From Mariniphaga sp964540165 (GTDB lineage Bacteria; Bacteroidota; Bacteroidia; Bacteroidales; Prolixibacteraceae), in contig CAZILU010000106.1 in the NCBI GenBank assembly GCA_964540165.1, forward strand, positions 1 to 11,134: DNA of 11,134 nt. Reading direction: 5' to 3'. The notes beneath the pieces were generated by a model. It was not told the DNA's origin and did not search any database. It saw only the letters and a program-made list of their open reading frames with translations. Every line of letters begins with the position of its first letter. Within the stretch, counting starts at the first letter, position 1. Positions 5,766 through 11,134 of this stretch are shown piece by piece. The position numbers and the translations under genes are program-made.

Positions 5766-7058
5766 ATGCTCAACCTGAAATTTATTCAAGATTACCCGGA
5801 GGTGGTGATCGAAAAACTATCGAAAAAAAACTTCGATGCTGCCCCTATTGTTGATCAGATTGTGAATCTATACCGCCAAAAGAATGAGGCACAACAGCGT
5901 GCCGAAGGGGTAAAGGCGGAGATGAACCGCATTTCAAAAGCGATCGGTGATCTGTTCCGTGAAGGGAAAAAAGAGGAGGCAGAAGCAGCCCGGATGCGTA
6001 CGCTGGAGTTGAAAGAGAGTATCAAGGCGTTTGATGGTCAGTTTAGCGATATAGAACAGCAAATTGCACAGCTTCAGGTACTGCTGCCCAACCTGCCGCA
6101 CGAGTCGGTTCCTATGGGAAAAGGAGCGGAGGACAATGAGATTGTCAAATCATCGGGAACCATCCCGCAACTGCCGGCCCATGCACTACCCCACTGGGAA
6201 CTGGCAAAAAAGTACAACCTGATCGATTTCGAGCTGGGGGTGAAGATCACCGGCGCAGGCTTTCCTGTGTACCGTGGGAAAGGGGCACAACTGCAGCGTG
6301 CGCTGATCAACTTCTTCCTGACGGAAAACAGGATCGCGGGTTATGAAGAGATCCAGCCCCCGCTGGTAGTGAATGAGGACTCGGGGTTTGGCACCGGACA
6401 GCTTCCCGACAAGGAGGGCCAGATGTACCACGTAACGGTCGACAACCTGTACCTGATCCCCACCGCGGAGGTGCCTGTCACCAACCTCTACCGCGATATG
6501 ATATTAGATGCCAAAGATCTTCCGTTGAAAAATACCGCATACAGCGCCTGCTTCCGCCGCGAGGCAGGTTCATACGGCAAGGATGTGCGCGGGTTGAACC
6601 GCCTGCACCAGTTCGACAAGGTAGAGATCGTACAGATTGCCCGCCCCGACCGTTCGTATGAGATTCTGGAGGAGATGGTGCAGCATGTTGCCGGGCTGGT
6701 TGATAAGCTCGAACTGCCCTACCGGATCCTTCGGTTGTGCGGAGGGGATATGAGTTTCACTTCGGCCCTCACCTACGATTTTGAGGTTTGGTCGGCGGCA
6801 CAAAGCAAGTGGCTGGAGGTTAGCTCTGTATCGAACTTCGAGTCGTTTCAGGCCAACCGGCTGAAGCTGCGCTTTCGCGATGAGAATGTCAAGAAACCGC
6901 AATTGGCACACACCCTCAACGGCAGTGCCCTGGCGCTTCCACGCATCGTAGCTGCCCTGCTCGAAAACAACCAGACGGAACAGGGGATCAGAATTCCAAA
7001 GGCCCTGGTTCCATTTACCGGGTTTGAAATGATTGAAGGATATTTTGTCCCGTCGTGA
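5766..7058 (+). CDS. serS: Serine--tRNA ligase
   Basis: Class II aminoacyl-tRNA synthetase that charges tRNA(Ser) and tRNA(Sec) in the cytoplasm. At 430 residues it is full length. Residues about 1-110 form the N-terminal domain with the long antiparallel coiled coil that grips the tRNA variable arm (Glu/Lys/Ala/Gln-rich, about 35-100). The catalytic core shows motif 1 around GAQLQRALINFFL, the serine-binding TAEVPVTN at 233-240, motif 2 as FRREAGSYGKDVRGLNRLHQFDKVE from residue 263, and motif 3 as LNGSALALPRIVAALLENNQ from 384, with the class II arginine at 393. The C-terminal IRIPKALVPFTGFEMI is also typical. It has its own -7 element and probably shares a transcript with the CHAD gene that starts 9 bp later. 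The start at 5766 fits the family opening (MLxLKFIQDYPE). Confidence 0.98.
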   Translation: MLNLKFIQDYPEVVIEKLSKKNFDAAPIVDQIVNLYRQKNEAQQRAEGVKAEMNRISKAIGDLFREGKKEEAEAARMRTLELKESIKAFDGQFSDIEQQIAQLQVLLPNLPHESVPMGKGAEDNEIVKSSGTIPQLPAHALPHWELAKKYNLIDFELGVKITGAGFPVYRGKGAQLQRALINFFLTENRIAGYEEIQPPLVVNEDSGFGTGQLPDKEGQMYHVTVDNLYLIPTAEVPVTNLYRDMILDAKDLPLKNTAYSACFRREAGSYGKDVRGLNRLHQFDKVEIVQIARPDRSYEILEEMVQHVAGLVDKLELPYRILRLCGGDMSFTSALTYDFEVWSAAQSKWLEVSSVSNFESFQANRLKLRFRDENVKKPQLAHTLNGSALALPRIVAALLENNQTEQGIRIPKALVPFTGFEMIEGYFVPS

Positions 7059-7067
7059 TAGATAACT

Positions 7068-7934
7068 ATGGCTCAGAATTTAGGAAACAGACTGGTACAG
7101 GCAATCGTTCGGCAGGGTGACAAGGCAGGATATTTCTGCAGTGCAGATAACATCTCAGCCAACCAGAAAGTACATGAATTACGCCGCGGATTTAAGCGGT
7201 TACGGGCATTGATGCACTTCTTTGATCAGCTTTCCGACAACCCGGCAGCCCCGCTGCAGAGAGAGATCCGCATCTTTGGGAAGTTGCTGGCTCCGCTGCG
7301 GGAATCGGCAGTGAATATCGACCTTTTTGACCGGGAGATCTCCGGAAATGAGCTGATTCCGGAAAAAAAGATTCGCCAGGCACATGACCTGCTGGTACAA
7401 AAAAACAAACAACTGGTTGATCGGGGTTACATCGAAAACAACCTGTGCCACACCATTCAACAATTTTTCAATGAGTTCGGAAGCCACTTCTCAGGGGAAC
7501 TTCCTGAGTGGCCGACGAAACAACAGATATACGAAGCGATGAAAAGATCTTACGGGAACAGTTTTGCCTGTTTTGAGCAACTCCCGGCTGAGCCGCATCC
7601 GGAAGAGTGGCATACCCTGCGCAAAAAATTGAAACGGTTGTGGTACCAACTCGATTTCATCCGGTTCATGCATCCCCGCTATTTCAAATTAAAAACCGAT
7701 CAGTTGAATAAGATCACCGACCAATTAGGTGATGACCATGACCTGCACATCTTTGCCGATGATTTTCTGGCAAACGGCTATGGCTTTTCAACGGAGGAGT
7801 TGGAAATCATGAAAAATCAGGCAGAGCACCTGCGCGAATTGAATCAGCTAAAGCTGCTGCCCCGGCTGAAGCAGTTTTTTACAGCACCGCCGGAAGCATT
7901 TGACCAGAAGTTGATCCGGTTCTTTAAAATTTGA
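7068..7934 (+). CDS. CHAD domain-containing protein
   Basis: A 288-residue cytoplasmic, mostly helical protein without signal peptide or membrane segments. It has the two half-repeats of the CHAD (conserved histidine alpha-helical) domain: VHELRRGFKRLRALMHFF with His36, and EEWHTLRKKLKRLWYQLDFI with His182, followed by LGDDHDLHIF at 220-229, the usual LGxxxDLxxF block. Proteins of this family have been shown to bind polyphosphate through the His/Arg/Lys-lined groove, and some are fused to or encoded beside CYTH phosphatases; no CYTH domain is present here. The gene starts 9 bp after serS and has no promoter of its own, so co-transcription is likely. A functional link to seryl-tRNA synthetase is not known and may be incidental. 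The C-terminal part, rich in Leu and Lys, is not further recognised. Confidence 0.88.
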   Translation: MAQNLGNRLVQAIVRQGDKAGYFCSADNISANQKVHELRRGFKRLRALMHFFDQLSDNPAAPLQREIRIFGKLLAPLRESAVNIDLFDREISGNELIPEKKIRQAHDLLVQKNKQLVDRGYIENNLCHTIQQFFNEFGSHFSGELPEWPTKQQIYEAMKRSYGNSFACFEQLPAEPHPEEWHTLRKKLKRLWYQLDFIRFMHPRYFKLKTDQLNKITDQLGDDHDLHIFADDFLANGYGFSTEELEIMKNQAEHLRELNQLKLLPRLKQFFTAPPEAFDQKLIRFFKI

Positions 7935-7991
7935 ACACAGAACCTGGCGATCCTGATATAGAGAGCAAACCAACATCTATCCACTCATCCG

Positions 7992-8022
7992 GTTTCAGCT
8001 CAGAACCATTCCTCGCTGAAAC
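7992..8022. terminator. Inverted repeat between convergent genes (possible shared terminator)
   Basis: GTTTCAGC (7992-7999) and GCTGAAAC (8015-8022) form a perfect 8-bp stem with a 15-base loop, midway in the 107-bp gap between the converging CHAD and pseudouridine synthase genes. Neither strand has a T run after the stem, so it would be a weak or factor-dependent terminator acting both ways. Confidence 0.4.
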
Positions 8023-8041
8023 ACGAAAAGCATTCCGAACG

Positions 8042-9355
8042 CTATTTCATCTTTAAAAACTGCACCTCCTTGGGGGTTAGCATCCGCCATTTTCCACGGG
8101 GAATATTCTTCTTGGTCAGTCCCGCAAAAAAGACCCGGTCAAGCCTTTTTACGCGATACCCCATGTGTTCGAAAATGCGGCGCACAATCCGGTTCTTTCC
8201 CGAATGGATCTCGATGCCAATTTCGGTTTTATGAAGCGGATCGATAAATGAGACCGCATCCGGAACGATCGGGCCATCTTCCAGTTCGATCCCTTCGGCG
8301 ATGGTTTGCAGATCGCTCTTGGTCATCTGCTTATCCAACGACACCTGATAGATCTTTTGCACCCGGTGACTGGGATGGGTAAGCCGGTCGGAGAGATCAC
8401 CGTCGTTGGTAAAGAGCAACAGTCCGGTCGTGGTCTTATCGAGCCGCCCCACCGGATAGATCCGTTCATCGCAGGCATCTTTCACCAGCTCCATAACCGT
8501 ATGTTCGGCATGCGGATCATCGGTTGTGGTTACAAAATCTTTGGGCTTATTAAGCAATAAATAGATTTTTCGTTCAGCATTCAGCTTCCGCCCGTCGAAT
8601 CGGATGTCGTCGGTCATCTTTACCTTAACACCCAGTTCAGTAACCGCCACGCCATTAACGGTAACCACACCGGCAGTGATATAATTATCGGCTTCACGGC
8701 GTGAGCAGACCCCGGCGTTGGCGATGAAACGATTCAGGCGCATCTCTGTTGCAGCGGTGGTTTTCCGGGGACTTTTCCGAACGACCGACAACTCCTTGCT
8801 GCGGGCGGGTTCCTGGCGCTTTTTCAGTTGAATCACCTTCTCCCGTTCGGCGGGCCTTCTTACGGCACGGCCTGCAGACCCGGGCCTTCCTCCTGTAGCA
8901 GGCCTGCTGCCATAGGCAGGTTTCCTTCCGGCGGATGAGGTTCCTCCTGATCCGGGCCGGCTCGCGCCTGATGTTCTGCTGCCATAGGAGGATTTGCCTC
9001 CCGAATCGGGACGGCTTGAACCTGATGGCCTGCTGCCATAAGCAGGTTTTCCTCCCGCTTCCGAACGACTTCCCTGGATGGATTTACCCCTTATGGATCG
9101 GCTGCCATAGGAAGATCTTTCCCCTGAAGAGGAGGTGCTGCCATAGGAGGATCGCTCGCCGGAAGATGAGGTGCTGCCATAAGAAGACCGTCCTCCGGAG
9201 GAGGGTCTGTTTCCCGAACCCGGGCGGCCATAAGATGCAGGCCTGCTGCCGGATACCGGACGTCCGGAAGAAGCAGATCTGCCTCCCGGTTTATTCCTGT
9301 TCCCTCCACCCGCGCCTGATGCGCGATTACGCCGCTGATTAAAATTTCTATTCAT
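8042..9355 (-). CDS. RluB/RsuA-family rRNA pseudouridine synthase with low-complexity N-terminal extension
   Basis: A 437-residue protein whose last 233 residues are a standard RsuA/RluB-type enzyme that converts a specific rRNA uridine to pseudouridine. The S4 RNA-binding domain starts at residue 205 (MRLNRFIANAGVCSRREADNYI). The catalytic motif YPVGRLDKTTTGLLLFTNDG carries the nucleophile Asp306, and the end shows IEIHSGKNRIVRRIFEHMGYRVKRLDRV. RluB (23S target) is more likely than RsuA, but this is not decided. Residues about 12-165 are almost only Gly, Ser, Arg, Pro, Ala, Tyr and Lys, with seven Tyr-Gly motifs; residues 166-203 are strongly basic. Such an N-terminus is likely disordered and RNA-binding. 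I start at ATG 9355 (MNRNFNQRRNR); the frame is open to 9394 but only via a poor upstream ATG. Convergent with serS-CHAD. Confidence 0.93.
   Translation of the reverse strand: MNRNFNQRRNRASGAGGGNRNKPGGRSASSGRPVSGSRPASYGRPGSGNRPSSGGRSSYGSTSSSGERSSYGSTSSSGERSSYGSRSIRGKSIQGSRSEAGGKPAYGSRPSGSSRPDSGGKSSYGSRTSGASRPGSGGTSSAGRKPAYGSRPATGGRPGSAGRAVRRPAEREKVIQLKKRQEPARSKELSVVRKSPRKTTAATEMRLNRFIANAGVCSRREADNYITAGVVTVNGVAVTELGVKVKMTDDIRFDGRKLNAERKIYLLLNKPKDFVTTTDDPHAEHTVMELVKDACDERIYPVGRLDKTTTGLLLFTNDGDLSDRLTHPSHRVQKIYQVSLDKQMTKSDLQTIAEGIELEDGPIVPDAVSFIDPLHKTEIGIEIHSGKNRIVRRIFEHMGYRVKRLDRVFFAGLTKKNIPRGKWRMLTPKEVQFLKMK
8861..9322 (-). repeat. Low-complexity YGS / RP-G coding repeat
   Basis: Encodes residues 12-165 of the pseudouridine synthase. 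A Y-G-S core recurs at residues 59, 71, 83, 106, 124 and 148, and an R-P-G/S-x-G-G/S element lies between. Two adjacent 12-residue units, SSYGSTSSSGER (9152-9187 and 9116-9151), are identical in protein but differ at about seven of 36 bases. Confidence 0.85.
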
Positions 9356-9394
9356 GATAATACACCATTTTATACAAAGGTCGTAAAAAAACAC

Positions 9395-9627
9395 GATTAA
9401 TTAACCAAATTCTATTCCTTTCGTTCACCCGAATGGTATTTAATGATGTTGCGTTTCCCATTGGAAACGAGCATGGCGAAATTTTGCCACAAATGAATAC
9501 AATTAAAATTTATACGAATTCCATCGGATCAGGGAAAGCGTTAAAACCAACGGATCTATTTGTTGGGAAAAGAGCATAAACAGAAATCGTAATGAGACCT
9601 TCTGAAGTTACCAGTCTCAGGACTGTT
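9395..9627. other. Non-coding spacer with two adjacent palindromes
   Basis: No gene is supported here. CGTTTCC (9452-9458), CATT, GGAAACG (9463-9469) is a perfect 7-bp hairpin. Five bases further, TGGCGAAATTTTGCCA (9474-9489) is a near-perfect palindrome. A 6-bp inverted repeat TGAGAC/GTCTCA (9593-9598, 9614-9619) lies just beyond the MBL-gene stop codon and could help end that transcript, but it lacks a T run. The left edge (9356-9410) should contain the pseudouridine synthase promoter; GACCTTTG at 9375-9382 is an imperfect -7 candidate. Confidence 0.4.
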
Positions 9628-10413
9628 CTATATAAATTGCAGCACCATACCGGTTTTCACCTGTCTGATTCCGAAACGCTGATAGAAGAGCGCGAGGGCG
9701 GGCAGTTCGGTACAGTGCGACGGATAGAGCTGTTCGACACCGATGGAGTGCAGGTACGCTACCGTTTTTTGAGCCTGGGCATCCTGCTCCTTCAGATGAA
9801 ACCCGCCGATTACCGCCTTCACCCTTTTTATCCCGGCAACCTCACGGGCATGCTCTATTATATTACAGATCCCCGAGTGGGAACAGCCGGTGATTACCAC
9901 CAGTGCATTTTGGACGACGGCCACCAGGGCAGAATCGTCGGGGATCAGGTCCTCCACGCTAAGATCATCGACATAGGCAGTCGATCGGCCTTCAAAATCG
10001 CTCCTCCGTGGAATCTCCCCCAGGTAGATCAGGTTATTGGTGATATTCATCGGCTGCGTGGTGGTTACCAGGTCAAAAAGATGCTCTGCCTCCTCCCGGG
10101 TATAGGATAATCCGACCGGCGTGAGATCCCGTTTCCTGAACCTGCGTACAAAAGCCAACGGGTGTGTAATCATCCTCTTATGGGGGATATGGACCATCCC
10201 GTTGCCGTGATCCCAGTGACCATGGCTAAGGACCAGGGTATCCACATCGGCTTCCGGATCGATGCCCAAACGGTGCGCATTTTTCAGGAAGATATCGGAA
10301 TGGCCGGCATCGAAAAGGATCTTCTTTTCATCGATCTCAACCAGGTACGATAAACCATGCTCGGCAGCCAGAGAGCCACCGGCACAGTTCTCGGTCAATA
10401 TGGTTATTTTCAT
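9628..10413 (-). CDS. MBL-fold metallo-hydrolase, dihydropterin/aminobenzene-phosphate synthase-like group
   Basis: A 261-residue cytoplasmic protein of the metallo-beta-lactamase superfamily. The metal motif HGHWDH is at 64-69, and further ligand positions are visible as His179 in TGCSHSGICNII, His206 in GGFHL and His233 in YPSHCT. The opening ITILTENCAGGSLAAEHGLSYLVE and the block ILFDAGHSDIFLKNAHRLGID are typical of the group annotated as 7,8-dihydropterin-6-yl-methyl-4-(beta-D-ribofuranosyl)aminobenzene 5'-phosphate synthase. That reaction belongs to methanopterin synthesis in archaea and is unlikely to be the true role in a Bacteroidota cell, so I give only the fold and group. It lies 281 bp downstream of, and on the same strand as, a MinD-type ATPase gene. 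The start at 10413 (ATGAAAATAACC) has no Shine-Dalgarno sequence. Confidence 0.88.
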   Translation of the reverse strand: MKITILTENCAGGSLAAEHGLSYLVEIDEKKILFDAGHSDIFLKNAHRLGIDPEADVDTLVLSHGHWDHGNGMVHIPHKRMITHPLAFVRRFRKRDLTPVGLSYTREEAEHLFDLVTTTQPMNITNNLIYLGEIPRRSDFEGRSTAYVDDLSVEDLIPDDSALVAVVQNALVVITGCSHSGICNIIEHAREVAGIKRVKAVIGGFHLKEQDAQAQKTVAYLHSIGVEQLYPSHCTELPALALFYQRFGIRQVKTGMVLQFI

Positions 10414-10694
10414 GTGATTATAATTTCAGTTTGTGTATCTCATCTCTATTAAATAGCTCCTCCGGTTTAATCTTGTTTTCCCGGCCCGATGAAAGTCGCA
10501 TAAATTTTAATTTGCCTCACTCCATCGTATATTTTAGTGGTGTTCGACAGAATACGCAAGCGTATTTCGTGGTCGTTTGTGGCAAAATCCTGTCATGCTC
10601 GTTTCATCTTCTCCAAAGTGTTTTCTGCATACATACCTGATCGGTATAACGAACTGATTCGTTCTACAGTTACCGATCTTTACGCTCTTCACCA
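10414..10694. other. Non-coding spacer with three perfect inverted repeats
   Basis: I see no credible gene. Palindromes: AATACGC-AA-GCGTATT (10551-10566), ATACC-TGATC-GGTAT (10633-10647), and, directly abutting, AACGAA-CTGA-TTCGTT (10648-10663). The spacer must contain any promoter for the MBL gene, but no TAnnTTTG element is found on the minus strand. A 69-codon plus-strand frame (10431-10640) has no recognisable features. Confidence 0.45.
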
Positions 10695-11134
10695 TCACCG
10701 CTCCTGGAGATTATTATTCAACGTAATCAATCTTTCTCCAATTTTCCTGAGCGTAATGCTCAGCTCCGACTCCGGGGCATACTCCAGGATGGTTTTGCCC
10801 TGCACCACAGAGCTCACCATCTGCTTATCGAAGGGGATCTCTCCGATCAGCGGGATAGCCTGATGTTGCAGAAAGAGCCGTACCTTTTGGGTAATTTCCG
10901 GCTCGATATCCGATTTGTTAATCACGGCAACGAGGGGAATGCCGAAAGATCGCACCAGTTGCATCAATCGTTCGGCATCGTGGAGGCCCGACAGGGACGG
11001 TTCAATCACCAGCAGCACGCGATCGGTGCCGGTCACAGAGGCGATCACCGGACAGCCGATTCCGGGTGGGCCATCGTTAATGATCCATTCGGCCTTTTGT
11101 TGCAGAGCGATCTCCCGTGCTTTTCTGCGTATTT
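10695..11134 (-). CDS. MinD-superfamily P-loop ATPase (ferredoxin-linked type), C-terminal part, cut by right edge
   Basis: About 145 residues of the C-terminal half are visible; the start lies outside the window, so the GTG at 11048 is not the real start. Seen: WIINDGPPGIGCPVIASVTGTD, the Walker B/switch region in the form typical of COG1149 MinD-superfamily ATPases, which carry an inserted ferredoxin domain upstream; then RVLLVIEPSLSGLHDAERLMQLVRSFGIPLVAVINKSD, with the NKSD nucleotide-binding motif; then IPLIGEIPFDKQMVSSVVQGKTILEY, as in this family and in Mrp/NBP35 relatives. The P-loop and any [4Fe-4S] ferredoxin cysteines would lie to the right and cannot be checked. These ATPases are thought to act in Fe-S or metal-cofactor handling. 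A similar gene is often next door as a pair, which may be the case beyond this edge. Confidence 0.88.
   Translation of the reverse strand, partial: IRRKAREIALQQKAEWIINDGPPGIGCPVIASVTGTDRVLLVIEPSLSGLHDAERLMQLVRSFGIPLVAVINKSDIEPEITQKVRLFLQHQAIPLIGEIPFDKQMVSSVVQGKTILEYAPESELSITLRKIGERLITLNNNLQER

Noticed and set aside
8935..9342. Plus-strand Cys/Arg-rich 135-codon frame opposite the pseudouridine synthase
   Set aside because: Its repetitive composition is only the complement of the Gly/Ser/Tyr repeat on the minus strand.
9592..10110. Plus-strand 172-codon frame opposite the MBL gene
   Set aside because: It is antisense to a gene with clear metal-binding motifs, and its translation shows no recognisable domain.
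10431..10640. Small 69-residue plus-strand gene in the right-hand spacer
   Set aside because: No promoter, ribosome-binding site, domain or compositional support; it runs over a palindrome and looks like a chance open frame.

Overview
The window looks like chromosomal DNA of a Bacteroidota bacterium, most likely order Bacteroidales. I infer this from several TAnnTTTG promoter elements (before rplU a TTTG element sits 19 nt upstream), A/T-rich start regions without Shine-Dalgarno sequences, a lipoprotein with acidic residues right after its lipobox cysteine, a DUF151-UVR bifunctional nuclease next to a CNT-type nucleoside transporter, and a pseudouridine synthase with a long Gly/Ser/Arg-rich N-terminus. 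The two N runs (10 and 100 N) show that this is a draft scaffold.

Layout, left to right. (1) The minus-strand 5' part of valS runs off the left edge and carries a 10-N gap whose length is wrong by one base. (2) A minus-strand two-domain lipoprotein gene follows, separated from valS by two terminator-like hairpins and a TACCTTTG promoter. (3) A 67-bp tandem repeat, interrupted by a 100-N gap, lies beside the 3' end of a minus-strand nucleoside transporter gene. That gene sits 7 bp after a bifunctional-nuclease gene, so the two form a likely operon. (4) Divergently, rplU and rpmA form a ribosomal-protein operon with its own promoter and a strong terminator. L27 here has an unusual C-terminal helix-hairpin-helix extension that doubles its size. 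(5) serS follows with its own promoter, then a CHAD-domain gene 9 bp later. (6) Convergent to these is an RluB/RsuA-type pseudouridine synthase with about 200 residues of YGS/RP-rich low-complexity sequence. (7) At the right end are a minus-strand MBL-fold hydrolase of the dihydropterin/aminobenzene-phosphate synthase-like group and the 3' part of a MinD-superfamily ATPase cut by the right edge. The spacer between them is rich in palindromes.

Most of the window is housekeeping: two aminoacyl-tRNA synthetases, two large-subunit ribosomal proteins and an rRNA modification enzyme, hence translation. No phage, transposase, CRISPR array, tRNA or rRNA was recognised. The points most worth a second look are the L27-HhH fusion, the 67-bp array whose unit resembles the end of the transporter gene, the FUS/RGG-like N-terminus of the pseudouridine synthase, the rplU leader, and the MBL/MinD pair. 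I see no convincing complete new system; these are individual oddities in an otherwise ordinary chromosomal region.
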